From: Argentina anserina
Taxonomy: Eukaryota > Streptophyta > Magnoliopsida > Rosales > Rosaceae
Assembly: GCF_933775445.1 (NCBI RefSeq)
Contig: NW_026089430.1
Coordinates: 41,169-105,168, forward strand
DNA: 64,000 nt
Direction of reading: 5' to 3'
The translations under genes were made by a program, and so were the position numbers. Numbering within the stretch: the first letter of the stretch is position 1; every line of letters starts with the position of its first letter. Of the stretch, positions 27,260 to 43,300 are shown piece by piece. The notes beneath the pieces were generated by a model that did no database searches, was not told the origin of the DNA, and was given only the letters and a program-made list of their open reading frames with translations.

Positions 27260-30200
27260 TCGCATCAGAAAGATACTCAAACGAGAATTGAAAAGATACT
27301 CAAATTGCAATTGTAAACATACTCAAACGATAGAAAGATACTCAGTTTGAAAGAAACACACGCCCACACTGGAAACACTCTAAATTCAATAGAAACTCGC
27401 ATCAGAAAGGCTTACAGAAAGATACTCAAACGAGAATTGAAAAGATACTCAACGTGCAATAGTAAACATACTCAAACGATAGAAAGATACTCAGTTTCAA
27501 AGAACACACGCCCACACTGGAAACACTCTCAAATTCAATAGAAACTCGCATCAGAAAGGCTTACAGAAAGATACTCAAACGAGAATTGAAAAGATACTCA
27601 AAGTGCAATAGTAAACATACTCAAACGATAGAAAGATACTCAGTTTGAAAGAAACACACGCCCACATTGGAAACACTCTAAATTCAATAGAAACTCGCAT
27701 CAGAAAGGCTTACAGAAAGATACTCAAACGAGAATTGAAAAGATACTCAACGTGCAATAGTAAACATACTCAAACGATAGAAAGATACTCAGTTTGAAAG
27801 AAACACACGCCCACACTGGAAACACTCTCAAATTCAATAGAAACTCGCATCAGAAAGGCTTACAGAAAGATACTCAAACGAGAATTGAAAAGATACTCAA
27901 AGTGCAATAGTAAACATACTCAAACGATAGAAAGATACTCAGTTTGAAAGAAACACACGCCCACACTGGAAACACTCTCAAATTCAATAGAAACTCGCAT
28001 CAGAAAGGCTTACAGAAAGATACTCAAACGAGAATTGAAAAGATACTCAAAGTGCAATAGTAAACATACTCAAACGATAGAAAGATACTCAGTTTGAAAG
28101 AAACACACGCCCACACTGGAAACACTCTCAAATTCAATAGAAACTCGCATCAGAAAGGCTTACAGAAAGATACTCAAACGAGAATTGAAAAGATACTCAA
28201 AGTGCAATAGTAAACATACTCAAACGATAAAAAGATACTCAGTTTGAAAGAAACACACGCCCACACTGGAAACACCCTCAAATTCAATAGAAACTCGCAT
28301 CAGAAAGGCTTACAGAAAGATACTCAAACGAGAATTGAAAAGATACTCAACGTGCAATAGTAAACATACTCAAACGATAGAAAGATACTCAGTTTGAAAG
28401 AAACACACGCCCACACTGGAAACACTCTCAAATTCAATAGAAACTCGCATCAGAAAGGCTTACAGAAAGATACTCAAACGAGAATTGAAAAGATACTCAA
28501 CGTGCAATAGTAAACATACTCAAACGATAGAAAGATACTCAGTTTGAAAGAAACACACGCCCACACTGGAAACACTCTAAATTCAATAGAAACTCGCATC
28601 AGAAAGGCTTACAGAAAGATACTCAAACGAGAATTGAAAAGATACTCAAAGTGCAATAGTAAACATACTCAAACGATAGAAAGATACCCAGTTTCAAAGA
28701 ACACACGCCCACACTGGAAACACTCTCAAATTCAATAGAAACTCGCATCAGAAAGGCTTACAGAAAGATACTCAAACGAGAATTGAAAAGATACTCAAAG
28801 TGCAATAGTAAACATACTCAAACGATAGAAAGATACTCAGTTTGAAAGAAACACACGCCCACATTGGAAACACTCTAAATTCAATAGAAACTCGCATCAG
28901 AAAGGCTTACAGAAAGATACTCAAACGAGAATTGAAAAGATACTCAACGTGCAATAGTAAACATACTCAAACGATAGAAAGATACTCAGTTTGAAAGAAA
29001 CACACGCCCACACTGGAAACACTCTCAAATTCAATAGAAACTCGCATCAGAAAGGCTTACAGAAAGATACTCAAACGAGAATTGAAAAGATACTCAAAGT
29101 GCAATAGTAAACATACTCAAACGATAGAAAGATACTCAGTTTGAAAGAAACACACGCCCACACTGGAAACACTCTCAAATTCAATAGAAACTCGCATCAG
29201 AAAGGCTTACAGAAAGATACTCAAACGAGAATTGAAAAGATACTCAAAGTGCAATAGTAAACATACTCAAACGATAGAAAGATACTCAGTTTGAAAGAAA
29301 CACACGCCCACACTGGAAACACTCTCAAATTCAATAGAAACTCGCATCAGAAAGGCTTACAGAAAGATACTCAAACGAGAATTGAAAAGATACTCAAATT
29401 GCAATAGTAAACTTAATCAAACGATAGAAAGATACTCAGTTTGAAAGAAACACACGCCCACACTGGAAACACTCTCAAATTCAATAGAAACTCGCATCAG
29501 AAAGATACTCAAACGAGAATTGAAAAGATACTCAAATTGCAATTGTAAACATACTCAAACGATAGAAAGATACTCAGTTTGAAAGAAACACACGCCCACA
29601 CTAGAAACACTCTCAAATTCAATAGAAACTCGCATCAGAAAGATACTCAAACGAGAATTGAAAAGATACTCAAAGTGCAATAGTAAACATACTCAAACGA
29701 TAGAAAGATACTCAGTTTGAAAGAAACACACGCCCACACTGGAAACACTCTCAAATTCAATAGAAACTCGCATCAGAAAGATACTCAAACGAGAATTGAA
29801 AAGATACTCAAAGTGCAATAGTAAACATACTCAAACGATAGAAAGATACTCAATTTGAAAGAAACACACGCCCACACTGGAAACACTCTCAAATTCAATA
29901 GAAACTCGCATCAGAAAGATACTCAAACGAGAATTGAAAAGATACTCAAAGTGCAATAGTAAACATACTCAAACGATAGAAAGATACTCAGTTTGAAAAA
30001 AACACACGCCCACACTGGAAACACTCTCAAATTCAATAGAAACTCGCATCAGAAAGGCTTACAGAAAGATACTCAAACGAGAATTGAAAAGATACTCAAA
30101 GTGCAATAGTAAACATACTCAAACGATAGAAAGATACTCAGTTTGAAAGAAACAGACGCCCACACTGGAAAGACTCTCAAATTCAATAGAAACTCGCATC

Positions 30201-33200
30201 AGAAAGATACTCAAACGAGAATTGAAAAGATACTCAAATTGCAATTGTAAACATACTCAAACGATAGAAAGATACTCAGTTTGAAAGAAACACACGCCCA
30301 CACTGGAAACACTCTCAAATTCAATAGAAACTCGCATCAGAAAGATACTCAAACGAGAATTGAAAAGATACTCAAAGTGCAATAGTAAACATACTCAAAC
30401 GATAGAAAGATACTCAGTTTGAAAAAAACACACGCCCACACTGGAAACACTCTCAAATTCAATAGAAACTCGCATCAGAAAGGCTTACAGAAAGATACTC
30501 AAACGAGAATTGAAAAGATACTCAAAGTGCAATAGTAAACATACTCAAACGATAGAAAGATACTCAGTTTGAAAGAAACACACGCCCACACTGGAAACAC
30601 TCTCAAATTCAATAGAAACTCGCATCAGAAAGGCTTACAGAAAGATACTCAAACGAGAATTGAAAAGATACTCAAAGTGCAATAGTAAACATACTCAAAC
30701 GATAGAAAGATACTCAGTTTGAAAGAAACACACTCCCACACTGGAAACACTCTCAAATTCAATAGAAACTCGCATCAGAAAGGCTTACAGAAAGATACTC
30801 AAACGAGAATTGAAAAGATACTCAAAGTGCAATAGTAAACATACTCAAACGATAGAAAGATACTCAGTTTGAAAGAAACACACGCCCACACTGGAAACAC
30901 TCTCAAATTCAATAGAAACTCGCATCAGAAAGGCTTACAGAAAGATACTCAAACGAGAATTGAAAAGATACTCAAAGTGCAATAGTAAACATACTCAAAC
31001 GATAGAAAGATACTCAGTTTGAAAAAAACACACGCCCACACTGGAAACACTCTCAAATTCAATAGAAACTCGCATCAGAAAGGCTTACAGAAAGATACTC
31101 AAACGAGAATTGAAAAGATACTCAAAGTGCAATAGTAAACATACTCAAACGATAGAAAGATACTCAGTTTGAAAGAAACACACGCCCACACTGGAAACAC
31201 TCTCAAATTCAATAGAAACTCGCATCAGAAAGGCTTACAGAAAGATACTCAAACGAGAATTGAAAAGATACTCAAAGTGCAATAGTAAACATACTCAAAC
31301 GATAGAAAGATACTCAGTTTGAAAGAAACACACTCCCACACTGGAAACACTCTCAAATTCAATAGAAACTCGCATCAGAAAGGCTTACAGAAAGATACTC
31401 AAACGAGAATTGAAAAGATACTCAAAGTGCAATAGTAAACATACTCAAACGATAGAAAGATACTCAGTTTGAAAGAAACACACGCCCACACTGGAAAGAC
31501 TCTCAAATTCAATAGAAACTCGCATCAGAAAGATACTCAAACGAGAATTGAAAAGATACTCAAAGTGCAATAGTAAACATACTCAAACGATAGAAAGATA
31601 CTCAGTTTGAAAAAAACACACGCCCACACTGGAAACACTCTCAAATTCAATAGAAACTCGCATCAGAAAGGCTTACAGAAAGATACTCAAACGAGAATTG
31701 AAAAGATACTCAAAGTGCAATAGTAAACATTCTCAAACGATAGAAAGATACTCAGTTTGAAAGAAACACACGCCCACACTGGAAACACTCTCAAATTCAA
31801 TAGAAACTCGCATCAGAAAGGCTTACAGAAAGATACTCAAACGAGAATTGAAAAGATACTCAAATTGCAATTGTAAACATACTCAAACGATAGAAAGATA
31901 CTCAGTTTGAAAGAAACACACGCCCACACTGGAAACACTCTAAATTCAATAGAAACTCGCATCAGAAAGGCTTACAGAAAGATACTCAAACGAGAATTGA
32001 AAAGATACTCAACGTGCAATAGTAAACATACTCAAACGATAGAAAGATACTCAGTTTCAAAGAACACACGCCCACACTGGAAACACTCTCAAATTCAATA
32101 GAAACTCGCATCAGAAAGGCTTACAGAAAGATACTCAAACGAGAATTGAAAAGATACTCAAAGTGCAATAGTAAACATACTCAAACGATAGAAAGATACT
32201 CAGTTTGAAAGAAACACACGCCCACATTGGAAACACTCTAAATTCAATAGAAACTCGCATCAGAAAGGCTTACAGAAAGATACTCAAACGAGAATTGAAA
32301 AGATACTCAACGTGCAATAGTAAACATACTCAAACGATAGAAAGATACTCAGTTTGAAAGAAACACACGCCCACACTGGAAACACTCTCAAATTCAATAG
32401 AAACTCGCATCAGAAAGGCTTACAGAAAGATACTCAAACGAGAATTGAAAAGATACTCAAAGTGCAATAGTAAACATACTCAAACGATAGAAAGATACTC
32501 AGTTTGAAAGAAACACACGCCCACACTGGAAACACTCTCAAATTCAATAGAAACTCGCATCAGAAAGGCTTACAGAAAGATACTCAAACGAGAATTGAAA
32601 AGATACTCAAAGTGCAATAGTAAACATACTCAAACGATAGAAAGATACTCAGTTTGAAAGAAACACACGCCCACACTGGAAACACTCTCAAATTCAATAG
32701 AAACTCGCATCAGAAAGGCTTACAGAAAGATACTCAAACGAGAATTGAAAAGATACTCAAAGTGCAATAGTAAACATACTCAAACGATAAAAAGATACTC
32801 AGTTTGAAAGAAACACACGCCCACACTGGAAACACCCTCAAATTCAATAGAAACTCGCATCAGAAAGGCTTACAGAAAGATACTCAAACGAGAATTGAAA
32901 AGATACTCAACGTGCAATAGTAAACATACTCAAACGATAAAAAGATACTCAGTTTGAAAGAAACACACGCCCACACTGGAAACACTCTCAAATTCAATAG
33001 AAACTCGCATCAGAAAGGCTTACAGAAAGATACTCAAACGAGAATTGAAAAGATACTCAACGTGCAATAGTAAACATACTCAAACGATAGAAAGATACTC
33101 AGTTTGAAAGAAACACACGCCCACACTGGAAACACTCTAAATTCAATAGAAACTCGCATCAGAAAGGCTTACAGAAAGATACTCAAACGAGAATTGAAAA

Positions 33201-34340
33201 GATACTCAAAGTGCAATAGTAAACATACTCAAACGATAGAAAGATACCCAGTTTCAAAGAACACACGCCCACACTGGAAACACTCTCAAATTCAATAGAA
33301 ACTCGCATCAGAAAGGCTTACAGAAAGATACTCAAACGAGAATTGAAAAGATACTCAAAGTGCAATAGTAAACATACTCAAACGATAGAAAGATACTCAG
33401 TTTGAAAGAAACACACGCCCACATTGGAAACACTCTAAATTCAATAGAAACTCGCATCAGAAAGGCTTACAGAAAGATACTCAAACGAGAATTGAAAAGA
33501 TACTCAAAGTGCAATAGTAAACATACTCAAACGATAGAAAGATACTCAGTTTGAAAGAAACACACGCCCACACTGGAAACACTCTCAAATTCAATAGAAA
33601 CTCGCATCAGAAAGGCTTACAGAAAGATACTCAAACGAGAATTGAAAAGATACTCAAAGTGCAATAGTAAACATACTCAAACGATAGAAAGATACTCAGT
33701 TTGAAAGAAACACACGCCCACACTGGAAACACTCTCAAATTCAATAGAAACTCGCATCAGAAAGGCTTACAGAAAGATACTCAAACGAGAATTGAAAAGA
33801 TACTCAAAGTGCAATAGTAAACATACTCAAACGATAGAAAGATACTCAGTTTGAAAGAAACACACGCCCACACTGGAAACACTCTCAAATTCAATAGAAA
33901 CTCGCATCAGAAAGGCTTACAGAAAGATACTCAAACGAGAATTGAAAAGATACTCAAATTGCAATAGTAAACTTAATCAAACGATAGAAAGATACTCAGT
34001 TTGAAAGAAACACACGCCCACACTGGAAACACTCTCAAATTCAATAGAAACTCGCATCAGAAAGATACTCAAACGAGAATTGAAAAGATACTCAAATTGC
34101 AATTGTAAACATACTCAAACGATAGAAAGATACTCAGTTTGAAAGAAACACACGCCCACACTAGAAACACTCTCAAATTCAATAGAAACTCGCATCAGAA
34201 AGATACTCAAACGAGAATTGAAAAGATACTCAAAGTGCAATAGTAAACATACTCAAACGATAGAAAGATACTCAGTTTGAAAGAAACACACGCCCACACT
34301 GGAAACACTCTCAAATTCAATAGAAACTCGCATCAGAAAG
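27260..34340. repeat. 4,560-bp-period duplication (approx. 27260-29780 and 31820-34340)
   Basis: TTTCAAAG monomers at 27495 and 28692 recur at 32055 and 33252, offset exactly 4,560 bp. The second of each pair also shares GATACCCAG. CTTAATC near 29411 and 33971 and ACACTAG near 29601 and 34161 keep the offset. I noted only a few differences, for example GATAGAAAG against GATAAAAAG near 28380/32940 and CAACGTGC against CAAAGTGC near 28946/33506. On the left the match is broken by a short versus long monomer, and on the right by the same kind of switch. Segments between the copies belong to other duplications. Confidence 0.8.
30338..31497. repeat. 600-bp tandem duplication (four long monomers)
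   Basis: Bases from about 30338 to 30897 match those 600 bp downstream without a difference that I could see, including GAAAAAAAC at 30421/31021 and the rare ACACACTCCC variant at 30725/31325. The copies part at ACTGGAAACAC against ACTGGAAAGAC near 31498. An ACACACTCCC monomer also occurs at 25301, so this four-monomer block may itself derive from the transition zone. Confidence 0.85.
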
Positions 34341-37300
34341 GCTTACAGAAAGATACTCAAACGAGAATTGAAAAGATACTCAAAGTGCAATAGTAAACAT
34401 ACTCAAACGATAGAAAGATACTCAGTTTGAAAGAAACACACGCCCACACTGGAAACACTCTCAAATTCAATAGAAACTCGCATCAGAAAGGCTTACAGAA
34501 AGATACTCAAACGAGAATTGAAAAGATACTCAAAGTGCAATTGTAAACATACTCAAACGATAGAAAGATACTCAGTTTGAAAGAAACACACGCCCACACT
34601 GGAAACACTCTCAAATTCAATAGAAACTCGCATCAGAAAGGCTTACAGAAAGATACTCAAACGAGAATTGAAAAGATACTCAACGTGCAATAGTAAACAT
34701 ACTCAAACGATAGAAAGATACTCAGTTTGAAAGAAACACACGCCCACACTGGAAACACTCTCAAATTCAATAGAAACTCGCATCAGAAAGGCTTACAGAA
34801 AGATACTCAAACGAGAATTGAAAAGATACTCAAAGTGCAATAGTAAACATACTCAAACGATAGAAAGATACTCAGTTTGAAAGAAACACACGCCCACACT
34901 GGAAACACTCTCAAATTCAATAGAAACTCGCATCAGAAAGGCTTACAGAAAGATACTCAAACGAGAATTGAAAAGATACTCAAAGTGCAATAGTAAACAT
35001 ACTCAAACGATAGAAAGATACTCAGTTTGAAAGAAACACACGCCCACACTGGAAACACTCTCAAATTCAATAGAAACTCGCATCAGAAAGGCTTACAGAA
35101 AGATACTCAAACGAGAATTGAAAAGATACTCAAAGTGCAATAGTAAACATACTCAAACGATAGAAAGATACTCAGTTTGAAAGAAACACACGCCCACACT
35201 GGAAACACTCTCAAATTCAATAGAAACTCGCATCAGAAAGGCTTACAGAAAGATACTCAAACGAGAATTGAAAAGATACTCAAATTGCAATTGTAAACAT
35301 ACTCAAACGATAGAAAGATACTCAGTTTGAAAGAAACACACGCCCACACTAGAAACACTCTCAAATTCAATAGAAACTCGCATCAGAAAGATACTCAAAC
35401 GAGAATTGAAAAGATACTCAAATTGCAATAGTAAACTTAATGAAACGATAGAAAGATACTCAGTTTGAAAGAAACACACGCCCACACTGGAAACACTCTC
35501 AAATTCAATAGAAACTCGCATCAGAAAGATACTCAAACGAGAATTGAAAAGATACTCAAAGTGCAATAGTAAACATACTCAAACGATAGAAAGATACTCA
35601 GTTTGAAAGAAACACACGCCCACACTGGAAACACTCTCAAATTCAATAGAAACTCGCATCAGAAAGGCTTACAGAAAGATACTCAAACGAGAATTGAAAA
35701 GATACTCAAAGTGCAATAGTAAACATACTCAAACGATAGAAAGATACTCAGTTTGAAAGAAACACACGCCCACACTGGAAACACTCTCAAATTCAATAGA
35801 AACTCGCATCAGAAAGGCTTACAGAAAGATACTCAAACGAGAATTGAAAAGATACTCAAAGTGCAATAGTAAACATACTCAAACGATAGAAAGATACTCA
35901 GTTTGAAAAAAAACACACGCCCACACTGGAAACACTCTCAAATTCAATAGAAACTCGCATCAGAAAGGCTTACAGAAAGATACTCAAACGAGAATTGAAA
36001 AGATACTCAAAGTGCAATAGTAAACATACTCAAACGATAGAAAGATACTCAGTTTGAAAGAAACACACGCCCACACTGGAAACACTCTCAAATTCAATAG
36101 AAACTCGCATCAGAAAGGCTTACAGAAAGATACTCAAACGAGAATTGAAAAGATACTCAAAGTGCAATAGTAAACATACTCAAACGATAAAAAGATACTC
36201 AGTTTGAAAGAAACACACGCCCACACTGGAAACACTCTCAAATTCAATAGAAACTCGCATCAGAAAGGCTTACAGAAAGATACTCAAACGAAAATTGAAA
36301 AGATACTCAAAGTGCAATAGTAAACATACTCAAACGATAGAAAGATACTCAGTTTGAAAGAAACACACGCCCACACTGGAAACACTCTAAATTCAATAGA
36401 AACTCGCATCAGAAAGGCTTACAGAAACATACTCAAACGAGAATTGAAAAGATACTCAAATTGCAATTGTAAACATACTCAAACGATAGAAAGATACTCA
36501 GTTTGAAAGAAACACACGCCCACACTAGAAACACTCTCAAATTCAATAGAAACTCGGATCAGAAAGATACTCAAACGAGAATTGAAAAGATACTCAAATT
36601 GCAATAGTAAACTTAATCAAACGATAGAAAGATACTCAGTTTGAAAGAAACACACGCCCACACTGGAAACACTCTCAAATTCAATAGAAACTCGCATCAG
36701 AAAGATACTCAAACGAGAATTGAAAAGATACTCAAATTGCAATTGTAAACATACTCAAACGATAGAAAGATACTCAGTTTGAAAGAAACACACGCCCACA
36801 CTAGAAACACTCTCAAATTCAATAGAAACTCGCATCAGAAAGATACTCAAACGAGAATTGAAAAGATACTCAAATTGCAATAGTAAACTTAATCAAACGA
36901 TAGAAAGATACTCAGTTTGAAAGAAACACACGCCCACACTGGAAACACTCTCAAATTCAATAGAAACTCGCATCAGAAAGATACTCAAACGAGAATTGAA
37001 AAGATACTCAAAGTGCAATAGTAAACATACTCAAACGATAGAAAGATACTCAGTTTGAAAAAAACACACGCCTACACTGGAAACACTCTCAAATTCAATA
37101 GAAACTCGCATCAGAAAGGCTTACAGAAAGATACTCAAACGAGAATTGAAAAGATACTCAAAGTGCAATAGTAAACATACTCAAACGATAGAAAGATACT
37201 CAGTTTGAAAGAAACACACGCCCACACTGGAAACACTCTCAAATTCAATAGAAACTCGCATCAGAAAGGCTTACAGAAAGATACTCAAACGAGAATTGAA

Positions 37301-40300
37301 AAGATACTCAAAGTGCAATAGTAAACATACTCAAACGATAGAAAGATACTCAGTTTGAAAAAAACACACGCCCACACTGGAAACACTCTCAAATTCAATA
37401 GAAACTCGCATCAGAAAGGCTTACAGAAAGATACTCAAACGAGAATTGAAAAGATACTCAAAGTGCAATAGTAAACATACTCAAACGATAGAAAGATACT
37501 CAGTTTGAAAGAAACACACGCCCACACTGGAAACACTCTCAAATTCAATAGAAACTCGCATCAGAAAGGCTTACAGAAAGATACTCAAACGAGAATTGAA
37601 AAGATACTCAAAGTGCAATAGTAAACATACTCAAACGATAAAAAGATACTCAGTTTGAAAGAAACACACGCCCACACTGGAAACACTCTCAAATTCAATA
37701 GAAACTCGCATCAGAAAGGCTTACAGAAAGATACTCAAACGAGAATTGAAAAGATACTCAAAGTGCAATAGTAAACATACTCAAACGATAGAAAGATACT
37801 CAGTTTGAAAGAAACACACGCCCACACTGGAAACACTCTAAATTCAATAGAAACTCGCATCAGAAAGGCTTACAGAAAGATACTCAAACGAGAATTGAAA
37901 AGATACTCAAATTGCAATTGTAAACATACTCAAACGATAGAAAGATACTCAGTTTGAAAGAAACACACGCCCACACTAGAAACACTCTCAAATTCAATAG
38001 AAACTCGGATCAGAAAGATACTCAAACGAGAATTGAAAAGATACTCAAATTGCAATAGTAAACTTAATCAAACGATAGAAAGATACTCAGTTTGAAAGAA
38101 ACACACGCCCACACTGGAAACACTCTCAAATTCAATAGAAACTCGCATCAGAAAGATACTCAAACGAGAATTGAAAAGATACTCAAATTGCAATTGTAAA
38201 CATACTCAAACGATAGAAAGATACTCAGTTTGAAAGAAACACACGCCCACACTAGAAACACTCTCAAATTCAATAGAAACTCGCATCAGAAAGATACTCA
38301 AACGAGAATTGAAAAGATACTCAAATTGCAATAGTAAACTTAATCAAACGATAGAAAGATACTCAGTTTGAAAGAAACACACGCCCACACTGGAAACACT
38401 CTCAAATTCAATAGAAACTCGCATCAGAAAGATACTCAAACGAGAATTGAAAAGATACTCAAAGTGCAATAGTAAACATACTCAAACGATAGAAAGATAC
38501 TCAGTTTGAAAGAAACACACGCCCACATTGGAAACACTCTAAATTCAATAGAAACTCGCATCAGAAAGGCTTACAGAAAGATACTCAAACGAGAATTGAA
38601 AAGATACTCAACGTGCAATAGTAAACATACTCAAACGATAGAAAGATACTCAGTTTGAAAGAAACACACGCCCACACTGGAAACACTCTCAAATTCAATA
38701 GAAACTCGCATCAGAAAGGCTTACAGAAAGATACTCAAACGAGAATTGAAAAGATACTCAAAGTGCAATAGTAAACATACTCAAACGATAGAAAGATACT
38801 CAGTTTGAAAGAAACACACGCCCACACTGGAAACACTCTCAAATTCAATTGAAACTCGCATCAGAAAGGCTTACAGAAAGATACTCAAACGAGAATTGAA
38901 AAGATACTCAAAGTGCAATAGTAAACATACTCAAACGATAAAAAGATACTCAGTTTGAAAGAAACACACGCCCACACTGGAAACACCCTCAAATTCAATA
39001 GAAACTCGCATCAGAAAGGCTTACAGAAAGATACTCAAACGAGAATTGAAAAGATACTCAACGTGCAATAGTAAACATACTCAAACGATAAAAAGATACT
39101 CAGTTTGAAAGAAACACACGCCCACACTGGAAACACTCTCAAATTCAATAGAAACTCGCATCAGAAAGGCTTACAGAAAGATACTCAAACGAGAATTGAA
39201 AAGATACTCAAATTGCAATTGTAAACATACTCAAACGATAGAAAGATACTCAGTTTGAAAGAAACACACGCCCACACTGGAAACACTCTAAATTCAATAG
39301 AAACTCGCATCAGAAAGGCTTACAGAAAGATACTCAAACGAGAATTGAAAAGATACTCAAAGTGCAATAGTAAACATACTCAAACGATAGAAAGATACTC
39401 AGTTTCAAAGAACACACGCCCACACTGGAAACACTCTCAAATTCAATAGAAACTCGCATCAGAAAGGCTTACAGAAAGATACTCAAACGAGAATTGAAAA
39501 GATACTCAACGTGCAATAGTAAACATACTCAAACGATAGAAAGATACTCAGTTTGAAAGAAACACACGCCCACACTGGAAACACTCTCAAATTCAATAGA
39601 AACTCGCATCAGAAAGGCTTACAGAAAGATACTCAAACGAGAATTGAAAAGATACTCAAAGTGCAATAGTAAACATACTCAAACGATAGAAAGATACTCA
39701 GTTTGAAAGAAACACACGCCCACACTGGAAACACTCTCAAATTCAATAGAAACTCGCATCAGAAAGGCTTACAGAAAGATACTCAAACGAGAATTGAAAA
39801 GATACTCAAAGTGCAATAGTAAACATACTCAAACGATAGAAAGATACTCAGTTTGAAAGAAACACACGCCCACACTGGAAACACTCTCAAATTCAATAGA
39901 AACTCGCATCAGAAAGGCTTACAGAAAGATACTCAAACGAGAATTGAAAAGATACTCAAATTGCAATAGTAAACTTAATCAAACGATAGAAAGATACTCA
40001 GTTTGAAAGAAACACACGCCCACACTGGAAACACTCTCAAATTCAATAGAAACTCGCATCAGAAAGATACTCAAACGAGAATTGAAAAGATACTCAAATT
40101 GCAATTGTAAACATACTCAAACGATAGAAAGATACTCAGTTTGAAAGAAACACACGCCCACACTAGAAACACTCTCAAATTCAATAGAAACTCGCATCAG
40201 AAAGATACTCAAACGAGAATTGAAAAGATACTCAAAGTGCAATAGTAAACATACTCAAACGATAGAAAGATACTCAGTTTGAAAGAAACACACGCCCACA

Positions 40301-43300
40301 CTGGAAACACTCTCAAATTCAATAGAAACTCGCATCAGAAAGGCTTACAGAAAGATACTAAAACGAGAATTGAAAAGATACTCAAAGTGCAATAGTAAAC
40401 ATACTCAAACGATAGAAAGATACTCAGTTTGAAAGAAACACACGCCCACACTGGAAACACTCTCAAATTCAATAGAAACTCGCATCAGAAAGGCTTACAG
40501 AAAGATACTCAAACGAGAATTGAAAAGATACTCAAAGTGCAATAGTAAACATACTCAAACGATAGAAAGATACTCAGTTTGAAAGAAACACACGCCCACA
40601 CTGGAAACACTCTCAAATTCAATAGAAACTCGCATCAGAAAGGCTTACAGAAAGATACTCAAACGAGAATTGAAAAGATACTCAACGTGCAATAGTAAAC
40701 ATACTCAAACGATAGAAAGATACTCAGTTTGAAAGAAACACACGCCCACACTGGAAACACTCTCAAATTCAATAGAAACTCGCATCAGAAAGGCTTACAG
40801 AAAGATACTCAAACGAGAATTGAAAAGATACTCAAAGTGCAATAGTAAACATACTCAAACGATAGAAAGATACTCAGTTTGAAAGAAACACACGCCCACA
40901 CTGGAAACACTCTCAAATTCAATAGAAACTCGCATCAGAAAGGCTTACAGAAAGATACTCAAACGAGAATTGAAAAGATACTCAAAGTGCAATAGTAAAC
41001 ATACTCAAACGATAGAAAGATACTCAGTTTGAAAGAAACACACGCCCACACTGGAAACACTCTCAAATTCAATAGAAACTCGCATCAGAAAGGCTTACAG
41101 AAAGATACTCAAACGAGAATTGAAAAGATACTCAAAGTGCAATAGTAAACATACTCAAACGATAGAAAGATACTCAGTTTGAAAGAAACACACGCCCACA
41201 CTGGAAACACTCTCAAATTCAATAGAAACTCGCATCAGAAAGGCTTACAGAAAGATACTCAAACGAGAATTGAAAAGATACTCAAATTGCAATTGTAAAC
41301 ATACTCAAACGATAGAAAGATACTCAGTTTGAAAGAAACACACGCCCACACTAGAAACACTCTCAAATTCAATAGAAACTCGCATCAGAAAGATACTCAA
41401 ACGAGAATTGAAAAGATACTCAAATTGCAATAGTAAACTTAATCAAACGATAGAAAGATACTCAGTTTGAAAGAAACACACGCCCACACTGGAAACACTC
41501 TCAAATTCAATAGAAACTCGCATCAGAAAGATACTCAAACGAGAATTGAAAAGATACTCAAAGTGCAATAGTAAACATACTCAAACGATAGAAAGATACT
41601 CAGTTTGAAAGAAACACACGCCCACACTGGAAACACTCTCAAATTCAATAGAAACTCGCATCAGAAAGGCTTACAGAAAGATACTCAAACGAGAATTGAA
41701 AAGATACTCAAAGTGCAATAGTAAACATACTCAAACGATAGAAAGATACTCAGTTTGAAAGAAACACACGCCCACACTGGAAACACTCTCAAATTCAATA
41801 GAAACTCGCATCACAAAGGCTTACAGAAAGATACTCAAACGAAAATTGAAAAGATACTCAAAGTGCAATAGTAAACATACTCAAACGATAGAAAGATACT
41901 CAGTTTGAAAAAAACACACGCCCACACTGGAAACACTCTCAAATTCAATAGAAACTCGCATCAGAAAGGCGTACAGAAAGATACTCAAACGAGAATTGAA
42001 AAGATACTCAAAGTGCAATAGTAAACATACTCAAACGATAGAAAGATACTCAGTTTGAAAGAAACACACGCCCACACTGGAAACACTCTCAAATTCAATA
42101 GAAACTCGCATCAGAAAGGCTTACAGAAAGATACTCAAACGAGAATTGAAAAGATACTCAAAGTGCAATAGTAAACATACTCAAACGATAAAAAGATACT
42201 CAGTTTGAAAGAAACACACGCCCACACTGGAAACACTCTCAAATTCAATAGAAACTCGCATCAGAAAGGCTTACAGAAAGATACTCAAACGAGAATTGAA
42301 AAGATACTCAAAGTGCAATAGTAAACATACTCAAACGATAGAAAGATACTCAGTTTGAAAGAAACACACGCCCACACTGGAAACACTCTAAATTCAATAG
42401 AAACTCGCATCAGAAAGGCTTACAGAAACATACTCAAACGAGAATTGAAAAGATACTCAAATTGCAATTGTAAACATACTCAAACGATAGAAAGATACTC
42501 AGTTTGAAAGAAACACACGCCCACACTAGAAACACTCTCAAATTCAATAGAAACTCGGATCAGAAAGATACTCAAACGAGAATTGAAAAGATACTCAAAT
42601 TGCAATAGTAAACTTAATCAAACGATAGAAAGATACTCAGTTTGAAAGAAACACACGCCCACACTGGAAACACTCTCAAATTCAATAGAAACTCGCATCA
42701 GAAAGATACTCAAACGAGAATTGAAAAGATACTCAAATTGCAATTGTAAACATACTCAAACGATAGAAAGATACTCAGTTTGAAAGAAACACACGCCCAC
42801 ACTAGAAACACTCTCAAATTCAATAGAAACTCGCATCAGAAAGATACTCAAACGAGAATTGAAAAGATACTCAAATTGCAATAGTAAACTTAATCAAACG
42901 ATAGAAAGATACTCAGTTTGAAAGAAACACACGCCCACACTGGAAACACTCTCAAATTCAATAGAAACTCGCATCAGAAAGATACTCAAACGAGAATTGA
43001 AAAGATACTCAAAGTGCAATAGTAAACATACTCAAACGATAGAAAGATACTCAGTTTGAAAAAAACACACGCCTACACTGGAAACACTCTCAAATTCAAT
43101 AGAAACTCGCATCAGAAAGGCTTACAGAAAGATACTCAAACGAGAATTGAAAAGATACTCAAAGTGCAATAGTAAACATACTCAAACGATAGAAAGATAC
43201 TCAGTTTGAAAGAAACACACGCCCACACTGGAAACACTCTCAAATTCAATAGAAACTCGCATCAGAAAGGCTTACAGAAAGATACTCAAACGAGAATTGA

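Noticed and set aside
27347..27541. 64-codon frames repeated at 28544, 31907, 33104, 39255, 46684, 47131, 50491, 52539, 56535 and 63124
   Set aside because: The frame is stitched together by the TC deletion and the TTTCAAAG change and ends at the next TAG. Repetition reflects copying of the cassette, not conservation of a protein.
35303..35566. Minus-strand ATG frames, about 26 codons per monomer, extended to 87 codons here (also 52767, 61936 and 62961)
   Set aside because: ATG comes from GCATCAG on the plus strand and recurs in every monomer. The longer form arises from a single change (AATGAAAC) that removes a stop in this monomer. Nothing beyond the repeat supports it.
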